Shown: positions 19,602-28,300 of the stretch, one piece after another
Numbering within the stretch: the stretch's first letter is position 1
How the letters are laid out: every line of letters begins with the position of its first letter
Source: Neobittarella massiliensis (ex Bilen et al. 2018)
GTDB taxonomy: Bacteria; Bacillota; Clostridia; Oscillospirales; Ruminococcaceae
DNA: 64,000 bases
Direction of reading: 5' to 3'
Assembly (NCBI RefSeq): GCF_900289145.1
Contig: NZ_OKQO01000004.1
Location: 186,001-250,000, forward strand
Position numbers and translations under genes: made by a program
Notes under the pieces: generated by a model
What the model was told of the DNA's origin: nothing
Seen by the model: only the letters and a program-made list of their open reading frames with translations
Database searches by the model: none

Positions 19602-19959
19602 CCATTAGGATAGCATCCATCATGTGGTGCAGCTCCACATAGAGGGCCAAACCTTCCGGATCATATAGCGGATGCACGGTGAGATACGCATGGACTTGCG
19701 CCAGAATCTCAGAGAGCATTGTGATAGGTCTGCACCCTACAATGGTTCCTGCACCAGGGGCACACATCATATTCGCCCAAATCGAAAAGAGACGGGCAAG
19801 ACCAATTTCGCCATCCTCATTCAAGGTTTTGAGTTCTTTGTCAGCGGTACGACACTCAACAACAGCGGAGGCCATTACCGGAAGCAACATGAATTCGTGA
19901 GCCTCCAATGCCTCACGGAAAAAAATCATGGTATCAAGTTCGCAAATATTCTGTTTCAT
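19585..19959 (-). CDS. Unknown 124-residue protein between VirB4 and the CHAP hydrolase
   Basis: A soluble, mildly acidic protein with no motif that I recognise; it contains two Cys-containing segments (ECRTADKEL, CAPGAGTIVGCRP) and a C-terminal helix-rich part. It follows the VirB4 gene by 2 nt and overlaps the CHAP gene by 17 nt, so it is co-translated with the conjugation module. This place is not usually occupied in the backbone as I know it, so it may be a later acquisition; its insertion may have displaced the original start of the CHAP gene. Confidence 0.6.
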   Translation of the reverse strand: MKQNICELDTMIFFREALEAHEFMLLPVMASAVVECRTADKELKTLNEDGEIGLARLFSIWANMMCAPGAGTIVGCRPITMLSEILAQVHAYLTVHPLYDPEGLALYVELHHMMDAILMGDWFE

Positions 19960-19961
19960 AG

Positions 19962-22427
19962 TTATTCATCCTCCTTTTTCAGTTCCTGGGGTTTGGTGGA
20001 CATAATGCGGTAAAGCTCAGTATTCTTCGGGAAGTGGTCAACGAAGGGCAGGATGGTGGAGCCATAGAACAGCAGGCCCTCGCCCTCACCGGAGTGGGTC
20101 ACATAGCTAAGCTGGTGCGTGGAAATGCCCAGCTGCTTGGCGAGAATCTGACGGTCTCCGCCTGCCTGGTTGAGCATATACACGAAGTCGGAGTTTTCAA
20201 AGATGTTCTCCACCTCGCGGCTGCTCAAAAGGTCTTTGACATTCTGGGTGATACCTGTCGGAATACCGCCCCATTTGCGGAATCGCTTCCAGATTTCCAC
20301 CGTATAAGCGGCGGTCTGCTCCTCCTTCAAAAGCAGGTGCATCTCGTCGATGTAATAACGGGTGGACTTGTGGGCAGCGCGGTTAATGGTAACGCGGTTC
20401 CACACCTGATCCTGGACCACCAACATACCGATTTTCTTGAGTTGCTTGCCCAGCTCCTTAATGTCATAGCAGACAATGCGGTTATTGATGTCCACATTGC
20501 TCTGGTGATTGAACACATTGAGGGAGCCGGTTACATAGATTTCAAGGGCCGTGGCGATATACTGGGCTTCCTTTTCCTCCTGTGAACGGAGCAGGTTATA
20601 TAGATCCTCCAGTATGGGCATATTCTCCGGGCGCGGGTCATTGAGGTAGGTCTGATAGACCAGACGCACACAACGGTCGATGATGGTTTTCTGCACCGGC
20701 TGCAATCCGTCCTTACCGCCCACGATCAGCTCACACAAGCTGAGGATAAAGTCAGACTTGAGGGACAGCGGGCTTTCATCATCCGAATAGTCCAGGTTCA
20801 GATCCATCGGATTGATGTAGTTGGTTGAGGTAGGCGAGATCTTGATGACCTGCCCATGCAGACGCTCCACCAGAGGTGCGTACTCCGCTTCCGGGTCACA
20901 GATGATGACATCATCATTGGTAAGCAAAAAGCAGTTGGCAATCTCACGCTTGGCGCTGAAAGACTTACCGGAACCCGGCGTACCCAAAATCAAGCCGTTG
21001 GGGTTTTTCAGCAGCTTTCTATCCACCATGATGAGGTTGTTGGACAGGGCATTGATGCCGTAGTACAGGGCTTCTTTGCCGTTCTGGAATAATTCCTGTG
21101 TGGTGAATGGTACAAAGATAGCCGTAGAACTGGTGGTCAGCCCTCGCTGAATCTCGATCTGATTGAGTCCCAGGGGCAGACAGCTCATCAGCCCTTCTTC
21201 CTGCTGGAAGTCCAGTCTGGTCAGCTGGCAGTTATACTTCTGGGCAATAGAGCCTGCCTGAAAGATGTTGTTGCCAAGCTGACGGGGGGTGTCCGCTGTG
21301 TTCAGCACCAAAAAGGAGACCAGGAACATTCTCTCGTTTCGGCTCTGCAAATCCTGCAACAGCTTTTTCGCCTCACTGCCGTAGGTGGCAAGGTCAGAAG
21401 GAATGATGTCCATGTCGTATCCGGCGCGGACTGCTTTTTTCTGTTCCTCAATCTTACTGCGGTCCAGATCGGTAATCTTACGCTTTACCGTTTTGATGGC
21501 TTTCACCTGATCCACCGACTGAATGTGCATACTCACAATGAGCGAGCTTTCCATATCCAGAAAATCAGCCAGCAGACGGTCATTCAGCTCTGGGGCTAAA
21601 ATCTGCAAAAAAGAAACAGCCCCGTATTTCTTGCCCATACGGAACTGCTTGCCGGTGCGGAACTCAAAGGAGCTTGGTGCAATAAAATCTTTTGTGGACA
21701 GACCGGAAGGAGCCAGCCAGTCCCATTCAAACTGAAATGGGAGCTGTTCATCCATGTGGAATACCGCATGAAGCTGGGAAAGCCTTTCCTTACCGTCCAG
21801 TGTCCTGGCAGCTACGCCAAGACGCTTGAAGTTGTTGAGTATATCGGTCTCAATACGCTCCAGACGGGGCTTGGCGGCTTTGATGCTGTCAGCGTCAATA
21901 CCAAAGGTCAGGTATTTGGTCTTGATGAGACCGTTGTTGCCTCTGACCAGCTGATTTTGCAGCATCGTGGTATATTCCTCACGGATACTGTCAAAGGCAT
22001 CCCCCTGGGGCGGAATGGAAATGGAGTTGGCAAAGGTCTCCTCCGATGCCGCAAGGTTCAAAAAAGACAGCTGGAAGTGAATCGAGCTGTCGAAATAATT
22101 GAGGAAATCACACCAGCCCTCAAAGATCGCGGTCTTATCTTCATTTTGGGAGAGCTGATAGTTGATGTCCTGAAACTGAATGGTCTTTGTGTAGTGGCTG
22201 TCCGATACGCGGCAGATCCCGTCCGGCCACATTCGTTCATAGGGGATACTGTCCTGTGCCGATTTTCCTTTTTTGTCCGTGCGGTTGGCGCGGGCAATGG
22301 CCGCTTCGATCTGCTTCTTATCGGCGCGGGACAGCTTTTTCTTTGTCTTTACCGGATGCACGGTCTTTTCTTCCGGTTTTCCCAGCAGACGGCGCAGCCA
22401 GCTTTTCATTGCGGTGAACAATGTCAT
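19962..22427 (-). CDS. virB4: VirB4-type conjugation ATPase
   Basis: An 821-residue T4SS ATPase. The N-terminal third is the variable VirB4/TraE region, and the C-terminal half holds the P-loop LGTPGSGKSF near residue 480, a Walker B-like YYIDEMHLLL near 695 and the ITQNVKDLL motif near 740. It energises channel assembly and DNA transfer together with VirD4. The start at 22427 has AAGGAGG only 3-4 nt upstream; ATG 22409 is an alternative. Either way the gene starts inside the 3' end of prgI (about 100 nt overlap), which is usual in this family and implies coupling. Confidence 0.95.
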   Translation of the reverse strand: MTLFTAMKSWLRRLLGKPEEKTVHPVKTKKKLSRADKKQIEAAIARANRTDKKGKSAQDSIPYERMWPDGICRVSDSHYTKTIQFQDINYQLSQNEDKTAIFEGWCDFLNYFDSSIHFQLSFLNLAASEETFANSISIPPQGDAFDSIREEYTTMLQNQLVRGNNGLIKTKYLTFGIDADSIKAAKPRLERIETDILNNFKRLGVAARTLDGKERLSQLHAVFHMDEQLPFQFEWDWLAPSGLSTKDFIAPSSFEFRTGKQFRMGKKYGAVSFLQILAPELNDRLLADFLDMESSLIVSMHIQSVDQVKAIKTVKRKITDLDRSKIEEQKKAVRAGYDMDIIPSDLATYGSEAKKLLQDLQSRNERMFLVSFLVLNTADTPRQLGNNIFQAGSIAQKYNCQLTRLDFQQEEGLMSCLPLGLNQIEIQRGLTTSSTAIFVPFTTQELFQNGKEALYYGINALSNNLIMVDRKLLKNPNGLILGTPGSGKSFSAKREIANCFLLTNDDVIICDPEAEYAPLVERLHGQVIKISPTSTNYINPMDLNLDYSDDESPLSLKSDFILSLCELIVGGKDGLQPVQKTIIDRCVRLVYQTYLNDPRPENMPILEDLYNLLRSQEEKEAQYIATALEIYVTGSLNVFNHQSNVDINNRIVCYDIKELGKQLKKIGMLVVQDQVWNRVTINRAAHKSTRYYIDEMHLLLKEEQTAAYTVEIWKRFRKWGGIPTGITQNVKDLLSSREVENIFENSDFVYMLNQAGGDRQILAKQLGISTHQLSYVTHSGEGEGLLFYGSTILPFVDHFPKNTELYRIMSTKPQELKKEDE

Positions 22428-22773
22428 ACACCTCCTTATCGAGCATTTCCTGCCGCTTTAATACGGCATAAAAGTTATTGGTCTGGTAGGGACGCTGCTT
22501 GGGACGGATCACAGCTACTTTGAGGATGTTGCCGACGATCTTTTCCAGGGGCTGTCCATGCTTTTCATACATTGCCAGCAGGAAGAAGGGCATCATGACC
22601 AGCATCATACACATGGCAGCCATGCTGTTTCCCGCAGGCTCACGGAGCCACAAGAACAGCGGTACACCTACAAGCGCCCCGGCGGTAAAGCAGACCAGCT
22701 GCCTTCGTGTCAGATTGAACATGACCTTGGTTTTGACTTTGGTTAAATCTTTGGGTACGGGTACATAAGCCAT
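22318..22773 (-). CDS. prgI: PrgI-family conjugation membrane protein (VirB3-like)
   Basis: A 151-residue protein starting MAYVPVPKDLTKVK and carrying two hydrophobic helices (about residues 27-45 and 50-70) followed by a basic cytoplasmic tail. This is the PrgI pattern, the Gram-positive counterpart of VirB3, which partners with VirB4. ATG 22773 has AAAGGAGG at 8 nt and is preferred to the GTG nine bases upstream. The 3' end overlaps virB4. Confidence 0.88.
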   Translation of the reverse strand: MAYVPVPKDLTKVKTKVMFNLTRRQLVCFTAGALVGVPLFLWLREPAGNSMAAMCMMLVMMPFFLLAMYEKHGQPLEKIVGNILKVAVIRPKQRPYQTNNFYAVLKRQEMLDKEVYDIVHRNEKLAAPSAGKTGRKDRASGKDKEKAVPRR

Positions 22774-22787
22774 ATTATCCACCTCCT

Positions 22788-23333
22788 TTATGGGAATGAA
22801 ATAGAGCTGTCCACTTCATTTCCCCACACATCCCAACCGGGTGTGGATTGACGAGCAAACAGTTCTATGCGCGGGAGATCACCCATCAATGAGACAATGC
22901 GTTCTCTGGCTTCCTGCGGTTTTTTTGAATGTTCTTCAATGTGAGAGACAATGACCTGATGAACAGCTGCGTTTATACGCTTGGGATGTCCTTTCGTTGC
23001 GAGGATACAAAGTTCCACATTGGAGCGCGTCCAATATCCCATTCCCCAGAACAAGCTATCTGCCTTTCGATTTTGCTTTACCCAAACAAAGCCGACGGTT
23101 TTATAGGTAAATCCCCATGCCTTCAGAACTGAGAGACCTTCCAGTAAACATGGAATCGTGACCCATAAAAACAAGGCACAGTCTTTATCCGCCAAGTTGC
23201 CTACTGGCAGCGCACAAATATCCTCGATACTCATGGTCGGATAGTGACTTTCTGCACTGCGTCCCAATCCTTTCTTGGAATATACTTTGTAGTTCCATGG
23301 CGGGTCTGCGTAAATGATTTGATATTTTTTCAT
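22788..23333 (-). CDS. MT-A70 family adenine methyltransferase
   Basis: A 181-residue protein beginning KKYQIIYADPPWNYK, with the DPPW catalytic motif (residues 9-12) of MT-A70 enzymes, and later LFLWVT, FVWVKQNRK and IELFARQSTPGWDVWGNE, all standard for the bacterial/phage branch that makes N6-methyladenine in DNA. No partner restriction enzyme is nearby, so it is an orphan methylase. It has an AAAGGAGGG site; the longer open frame upstream is spurious because it overlaps the VirB6-like gene. It sits between the VirB6-like and prgI genes, inside the channel module, so it is co-transcribed with transfer functions. A role in protecting transferred DNA from recipient restriction is inference. 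Confidence 0.9.
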   Translation of the reverse strand: MKKYQIIYADPPWNYKVYSKKGLGRSAESHYPTMSIEDICALPVGNLADKDCALFLWVTIPCLLEGLSVLKAWGFTYKTVGFVWVKQNRKADSLFWGMGYWTRSNVELCILATKGHPKRINAAVHQVIVSHIEEHSKKPQEARERIVSLMGDLPRIELFARQSTPGWDVWGNEVDSSISFP

Positions 23334-23346
23334 ACAGAACCCTCCT

Positions 23347-24216
23347 TTAGTGCGCCTGAAAGACTGATTTTGCGAGACTGCCGGTTTTGAACAGCGTAAA
23401 GCACAGCAGTACGGTGTAGCCCACGCAGCTCCAGATTGCCATGATGATGTCATCTTCCAGAGCGATGTTCTGCACCAGCACAGCATAAATTGCCACGCAG
23501 ACGATAATGAGAAACGCCTGAAAGCCCAGCGCCAGCAGGGATCGGAGGTAATTCTGTCCCATACCGCCCCATTCTTTACCCATCATTGCAGCCATTGGAA
23601 CGGGAGCCACCGAAGTCACAAGGTAGATTTCGATCATACGGCCATAAATAACGATAAAGATACAGATATATAACGCCCACATAGTAATGCCAATAAAGAG
23701 GGATTGGAACCACAGTCCGAACAGCGGTCCCAGATCCATTTCCATCAGCCTCGGTTCCAGATCGGTCATAACTGAGGAAATGTCAATGGACGCATCCGAA
23801 TTGATAACCCCTGCCGCCTGCGCCACTACGCTCTGCGCCATATCAAAGACGCCCATCACGATATTCCATGTATTTGTGACAATGAGGATGGCAGCGGCTG
23901 ATTTGAACACCCACTTGAAAATCATCCAGGTGTCCACATCATGCAGGTTGTTCTTGTCTGCGATCATCTGGATCAGGTCTACGGTCATCACGATAGCCAG
24001 GATCACGCCTGCAATCGGCACCATGATGGAGTTGGACAGATTCTCAATCATGCTGAAAATACTGCCATTCCATCCCTGTGGGGTCTGGCCTACCTGTACG
24101 GATATATCCGCGACCTGCTTGTTTACACTGTCAAACATCCCCGAAAGGTTGCTCATAATGCCGCCCACCAGCATTTCTTTCAGCCAATTTGTCAGGGCTT
24201 CAAGTAAGAAATCCAT
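23347..24216 (-). CDS. VirB6/TrbL-like conjugal transfer membrane protein (CD1112-like)
   Basis: A 289-residue polytopic membrane protein. After an amphipathic N-terminus, hydrophobic helices occur near residues 65-85, 100-120, 170-195, 210-225, 230-250 and 255-275, matching the VirB6/TrbL-like proteins of Firmicutes elements that form the inner channel. An AAAGGAGG site precedes the ATG. It lies 69 nt downstream of the Maff2 gene and 13 nt upstream of the MT-A70 gene. Confidence 0.88.
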   Translation of the reverse strand: MDFLLEALTNWLKEMLVGGIMSNLSGMFDSVNKQVADISVQVGQTPQGWNGSIFSMIENLSNSIMVPIAGVILAIVMTVDLIQMIADKNNLHDVDTWMIFKWVFKSAAAILIVTNTWNIVMGVFDMAQSVVAQAAGVINSDASIDISSVMTDLEPRLMEMDLGPLFGLWFQSLFIGITMWALYICIFIVIYGRMIEIYLVTSVAPVPMAAMMGKEWGGMGQNYLRSLLALGFQAFLIIVCVAIYAVLVQNIALEDDIIMAIWSCVGYTVLLCFTLFKTGSLAKSVFQAH

Positions 24217-24285
24217 ACGGTGTCAACCTCCTTTCCGCCGCCCCCGCAAAACTGCGGGAGCGGCAAGGATTTCATACGGAGACGC

Positions 24286-24504
24286 TTAGACAGAGAAAAG
24301 CCCGGAGAGCAGAGGTACAAGGACCATGCCTACCACGGCTACACCAGCACCGGCCATGAGCTGCTTCATGCCCTGGCTCTTGGCGCCGGGGTTGTCGTTG
24401 CCGTAACCTTCCAGCAGGTTGATAACGCCCCAGATACCGAGACCGGCACCGAGCGCGATAACGAGGGTCTGAAGAACGGTGATTGCCTGTTCAAAAAATG
24501 CCAT
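24286..24504 (-). CDS. Maff2-family small membrane protein
   Basis: A 72-residue protein with two hydrophobic helices (residues 8-30 and 47-70) separated by a short polar loop (EGYGNDNPGAKSQGMKQLM), the typical Maff2 family pattern. Maff2 proteins resemble VirB2-like pilin/channel subunits in size and topology, but their role is not proven. The ribosome site is weak. The gene lies 219 nt downstream of virD4, behind a terminator-like hairpin. Confidence 0.88.
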   Translation of the reverse strand: MAFFEQAITVLQTLVIALGAGLGIWGVINLLEGYGNDNPGAKSQGMKQLMAGAGVAVVGMVLVPLLSGLFSV

Positions 24505-24561
24505 ATAGTTTGTTAGCCGGAATCTGATTAAAAAATAGGTTTGTCATGTTTCATAGGCATA

Positions 24562-24611
24562 CAAAAGCCGGAACAATCTGCCGCCCGGTTTCCGGGGGCA
24601 TGATTCCGGCT
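24562..24611 (-). terminator. Terminator or attenuator between virD4 and the Maff2 gene
   Basis: On the minus strand AGCCGGAA (24611-24604) pairs with TTCCGGCT (24573-24566) around an inner CCCGG-rich loop, followed by UUUUGU. It lies in the 219-nt gap after virD4 and could reduce read-through into the channel genes or mark the end of the PcfB-VirD4 transcript. Confidence 0.6.
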
Positions 24612-24723
24612 GTCCTCCTTTTTCATTATTTTTTCTCGCGATTGTCCGCTTTGTACGCCAATGGCCCATAGAGGGCAGATGCGGCGAATAGATAAGATCA
24701 CTCCCTTCTAAAGCGGAACGAAA

Positions 24724-26553
24724 TTAAGCGCCCTTTGTGTCTACTTCATATACATCGCAGACCTCATTGGGCTTGAGTTTCAGCCTTGCGGACAAGAATG
24801 CTTCAATATCAAAAGCGTTCTTGTCATCCGCGTCGGCAGTGTACTTGAAATTGGGGTGCTTGGTGATGTCGTACTTATCCGAAAGGAAAGGACGCACACC
24901 GCGCAGCTGGAGGATACACTTGCCGCCATCCATAACAGCAAGCTCATCCTGGCTCATCAGCTCTTTCCCCAATTTTTGATAGTTGAGTGAATGGGATGTT
25001 TCCCTCCCACGGCTCTCTCCGGTGTTGTAGGTGTCGATGGTTTCCTTACCCAGCACGGCGGCCAGCTCCTTGAGAGTGGTCGGCTCCTTACCGCCCAGAA
25101 AGATGGAAGTATCCATGTTTCCGATAATGGTATCTGCGTTATCCTTATAAATCGCCTTGAGCTGACTCTGCGCCTGCAACACCAGACAGGCGGAGATCTC
25201 ACGGCTTCGGATGGTGGCCACCAGCTTTTCCAACTTGGGTATCTGGCCAATGTTGGCGCACTCGTCGATCAGACAGCGCACATGAACCGGCAGTCTGCCG
25301 TCGTACACATCGTCGGCCTTTTCGCAGAGCAGGTTAAACAGCTGGGTATAACACATGGATATAAGGAAATTAAAGCTGTCATCAGTGTCACTCATGATGA
25401 GGAACAGGGCAGTTTTCCTGTCTCCCAGAGTATCCAGCTCCAGCTCATCATAAGCCGTGACCTCACGCAACTCTGCAATGTCGAACACGGCAAGGCGAGC
25501 GCCGCAGGAAATCAAAATCGACTTGGCTGTTTTTCCGGCGGCCAGCTTATATTTCTTATACTGGCGCACCGCAAAGTGGTTTGGCTTCTCGGCTTCCAGT
25601 GCATCAAACATCAGGTCTACGGGGTTTTTGAACTCCTCGTCATCCTCACGGACTTCCATGGCGTTGATGAACTCAATGAGGGTGGAGAAGTTTTGTTCCT
25701 CCACCGGAGCCTCATAATGGATATAGCCAATAAGCGCGCAGTACAACAAGGTTTCTGCTTTTACCCAGAAATCGTCTCCGGCCTTGCCTTCGCCTTTGGT
25801 ATTGGCGATCAGCGTTGTTACCAGCTTCAAAATGTCCTTTTCGCTATGGATATAGGCGAAAGGGTTATAGTGCATGGACTTCTTGAAGTTAATGGTATTT
25901 AGGACCTTGATTCGGTACGGCTCATAAATGACCTTGCCGTGCTTATCCTTCATAGGCTTTCCGTCTTTCCCCAGCTTGGGTGCGCCCCTTTGGAGCATTT
26001 TTCCGCACTCCACCAAAATGGTTCCCTTCGGGTCTGTGACCACATAGGAACTGTGCATCTGCATCAGATTCGGTTTGAGCCAGAAGCGGGTCTTACCGGA
26101 ACCGGAGCCGCCAATCACCAGCACATTTTTGTTTCTGGCGGTCTTTGGGTCCTTGGGGCGGCTGTTCATTGTCAGGCTCTCCGTTTTCGTCAGAATCACA
26201 TTGTTCTGGAATACCGGGTCGATGTAGGGTGTAATGTCCTCATGGGTTCCCCACCGGGCGGAACCGTATTCCATGCCGTGCCTGTACTTCTTGGCGTTCT
26301 TGCTTTTCAGGTACACAGCCAGCCGCAGGCCGCCGCAGCAGCACAGGCCCACCAGCAGGTCCAGCGGGTGCAGGCTGGGCCACCAGCTGGCCAGCGCCAC
26401 CGGCAGCGTGGAGAAGAACGAGAGCATTTTTGCCGAAGCGTCCGCACCCACGGCCATCCGCCACGCTTCACCGAAGTTGGTGGAGAAAAGCCCCATCAGG
26501 ATATACGGCAGATTCAGCAAAATGAGCTTTTTGATGTTCAGCTGCTTTTTCAT
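24724..26553 (-). CDS. virD4: VirD4-like type IV coupling protein (CD1115 family)
   Basis: A 609-residue coupling protein with two N-terminal membrane helices (about residues 9-25 and 62-82), a P-loop IGGSGSGKTRFW (147-158), a Walker B-like CLIDECANIG near 410, and the conserved ATIRSREISACLVLQAQSQLK after it. It recruits the relaxase-DNA complex to the mating channel. AAGGAG precedes the ATG, which overlaps the stop of pcfB by 4 nt, so the pair is coupled as in other elements. Confidence 0.95.
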   Translation of the reverse strand: MKKQLNIKKLILLNLPYILMGLFSTNFGEAWRMAVGADASAKMLSFFSTLPVALASWWPSLHPLDLLVGLCCCGGLRLAVYLKSKNAKKYRHGMEYGSARWGTHEDITPYIDPVFQNNVILTKTESLTMNSRPKDPKTARNKNVLVIGGSGSGKTRFWLKPNLMQMHSSYVVTDPKGTILVECGKMLQRGAPKLGKDGKPMKDKHGKVIYEPYRIKVLNTINFKKSMHYNPFAYIHSEKDILKLVTTLIANTKGEGKAGDDFWVKAETLLYCALIGYIHYEAPVEEQNFSTLIEFINAMEVREDDEEFKNPVDLMFDALEAEKPNHFAVRQYKKYKLAAGKTAKSILISCGARLAVFDIAELREVTAYDELELDTLGDRKTALFLIMSDTDDSFNFLISMCYTQLFNLLCEKADDVYDGRLPVHVRCLIDECANIGQIPKLEKLVATIRSREISACLVLQAQSQLKAIYKDNADTIIGNMDTSIFLGGKEPTTLKELAAVLGKETIDTYNTGESRGRETSHSLNYQKLGKELMSQDELAVMDGGKCILQLRGVRPFLSDKYDITKHPNFKYTADADDKNAFDIEAFLSARLKLKPNEVCDVYEVDTKGA

Positions 26554-27050
26554 CGTTCCAGCTCCTTCCGCTTGTTCCGGTCCACGACGGCGTGTTTTAC
26601 CAGTTCTTTGAACTGGCTCAGCTTTGCCAGCACGGACGGGCGCTCGGATTTCTCCGCCTTTCTGACCTTTTTCCCGGTGTACTCGGTAAAAGCAGCGGTC
26701 AGGGCATCCGCGTCCCGACCCTTGAAAAAGATCAGGTACTTGGGTGGGGAGCTGCTGCGGTCCTTCTTCACCGCATAGTCCACGCCGTATTTCCGGGCGA
26801 TCTTCTCAAACTCCTTGATGGAGGGGTCGGTGATCTCGATGTTGGAAACCCCTTGGTTTTGACCAATCAGCTGTTTCACCGTCTGCTTGCCCTGGGGCTT
26901 CACAGGCGCGTCACGGCTTCTCTGCTTTTGCAGCTTCTTTTCCTTGCGGTGGGCAAGGTACTTGCTGATGGCGGCTTTGAGCAGCCTGCCGGTGAACTTT
27001 GTTCCGCTGACAACCAGCGTTAAAGTCCTGTTTTCCACTTCTTCCTGCAT
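26550..27050 (-). CDS. pcfB: PcfB (DUF3801) conjugation protein
   Basis: A 166-residue basic protein of the PcfB family, which works with the VirD4 coupling protein as a relaxosome/coupling adaptor. Typical features are TGRLLKAAISKYL, a glutamine-rich basic stretch, then ITDPSIKEFEKIARKYGVDY and YLIFFKGRDADALT. The ATG at 27050 is chosen because AGGAGG is 8 nt upstream; ATG 27056 is too close to it. The C-terminus contains RPSVLAKLSQ, similar to the tails of the DUF3849 and giant proteins. Confidence 0.9.
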   Translation of the reverse strand: MQEEVENRTLTLVVSGTKFTGRLLKAAISKYLAHRKEKKLQKQRSRDAPVKPQGKQTVKQLIGQNQGVSNIEITDPSIKEFEKIARKYGVDYAVKKDRSSSPPKYLIFFKGRDADALTAAFTEYTGKKVRKAEKSERPSVLAKLSQFKELVKHAVVDRNKRKELER

Positions 27051-27150
27051 TTTCATCGCCTCCTTTCCACAAAATGTGCAGGGGTGGTGCATTTATTTCT
27101 AAGGCGGGACCACCAGCCGCCGGAGAAGGTATTTCTTCATCGAACCGCCC

Positions 27151-27462
27151 TCAACGAATTTGCTCAGAACGGTCATAGAGCAAATCTCCATTTCTGACCT
27201 TTGCATGACTGAGAATCTTGATCTGTCCCTTTGCCTGACTGTCCAGAGCTTTTTCATAGCCCTTATCTGACAAAAACAGGCGGGTTCGTTCACCTTTCCA
27301 GCCCACCGGGGAGTCATGCGTCAGCACATCAAAAATAATCATGTGCCGGGTGTTCTCAGCAAATCGCTGGAGATCCATGTAGTCATGGCCGTGATAGTTC
27401 TGCGCTCCAGCTTTCTGGCGCATTTCTTCCATCAGCTGACCGATTGTTTTGCCTTCTGGCAT
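27151..27462 (-). CDS. Small unknown ICE protein, paralogue of the gene at 29453
   Basis: A 103-residue soluble protein. The C-terminal 60 residues match those of the 90-residue protein at 29453-29725: a GH start, RF, MIIFDVL, RTRLFLSDKGYEKAL, SQ-KGQIKI. The two therefore form a small paralogous family within one element. The ATG at 27462 follows GGAAAGGAAG and is preferred to the long open frame upstream, which overlaps the antirepressor gene. Function unknown; the gene is 23 nt after the antirepressor-like gene and upstream of pcfB. Confidence 0.7.
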   Translation of the reverse strand: MPEGKTIGQLMEEMRQKAGAQNYHGHDYMDLQRFAENTRHMIIFDVLTHDSPVGWKGERTRLFLSDKGYEKALDSQAKGQIKILSHAKVRNGDLLYDRSEQIR

Positions 27463-27485
27463 AAAACTCACTTCCTTTCCCACTC

Positions 27486-28253
27486 TCATACAACCATCAA
27501 AATCATGTCTCTCAGCTGAGCAAAGTAGAGTTTGCCTTGCGGGGTTATCAGCGTATAGGAGCCGATATGCCCGTGATTGCAGTAGTCTTTGACACAAAAC
27601 AGTCCTTCATTGGCTGGCTTTGCATAGGGCAGTACATTACCGGATGCGGTGCGGTACACAAAACGCTTTTCCAGAAGGAAACGGACAAACCGACGCTCCG
27701 GGACAAGCAACTCTTTGGCGGTGGTGCGGAGGTTGGTACTGTGATTGAGGTCGATGAACAAATCATAAAAGGCTGCCTTACTCTCCAGCAGGGCATTTTC
27801 CTCTCGTAGCGACGCATTTTCTTCCCGCTCAGCAAGCAGCTCGGAGCAGAGCTTTATCAGAGCTTCCGGAGAAGTGGCTATCTCCCACAACTTTTCTTTT
27901 GTGAGATAGGCTCCGTGCTTGCGAATGGCAGGTAGAACTTCATCAAACACCCATTGTTCAAACCGTTCCGCTGACGGCAGTTTACTATGGGCGATCAGAC
28001 GATATAGATCACCTTCGGGGATAAAGAGCATTTCGACCATTTGTACCGCGGGGCTTCCATCTGCCTTTTTCCCAGTCTGGACCCCTATGGAACATTTCGT
28101 TCCACCCCTGGTATGGTCGCGGACGGCTTTGCGTGGATTGGTATATCCCAGCGCTGTTGCCACATCTGTACCGCAAAATAATACTTTGCCATTCTGTTCC
28201 AAAGTGCGAATGCTTCCGAACTCTGGACTATTGAAAATTTCAATCTGATTCAT
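27486..28253 (-). CDS. BRO-N / KilAC antirepressor-like protein
   Basis: A 255-residue protein with an N-terminal BRO domain (IEIFNSPEFGSIRTLEQNGK, FCGTDVATALGYTNPRKAV, then GDLYRLIAHSKLPSAERFEQWVFDEVLPAIRKHG in pieces, residues 1-115), a coiled-coil linker (LLAEREENASLREENALLE), and a C-terminal KilA-C-like DNA-binding domain (residues 165-250). Such proteins act as antirepressors or DNA-binding regulators in prophages. Here it may control switching of the element between quiet and transfer states; that role is inferred. AAAGGAGG precedes the ATG. Confidence 0.88.
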   Translation of the reverse strand: MNQIEIFNSPEFGSIRTLEQNGKVLFCGTDVATALGYTNPRKAVRDHTRGGTKCSIGVQTGKKADGSPAVQMVEMLFIPEGDLYRLIAHSKLPSAERFEQWVFDEVLPAIRKHGAYLTKEKLWEIATSPEALIKLCSELLAEREENASLREENALLESKAAFYDLFIDLNHSTNLRTTAKELLVPERRFVRFLLEKRFVYRTASGNVLPYAKPANEGLFCVKDYCNHGHIGSYTLITPQGKLYFAQLRDMILMVV

Positions 28254-28277
28254 GCTGTGCCTCCTTTGGTGTAATAC

Positions 28278-28300
28278 AAAAGCGGCTGATTACCAGCCGC
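28278..28300 (-). terminator. Terminator embedded in the end of the DUF6017-like gene
   Basis: On the minus strand GCGGCTG (28300-28294 region) pairs with CAGCCGC with a 5-nt loop, followed by UUUUGU. The upstream arm lies within the last codons and the stop codon of the gene at 28290, so the coding end doubles as the terminator. Confidence 0.7.

Noticed and set aside
23334-23486. Longer start for the MT-A70 methylase
   Set aside because: The extension overlaps the VirB6-like gene and has no family resemblance; the ATG at 23333 has a strong ribosome site.
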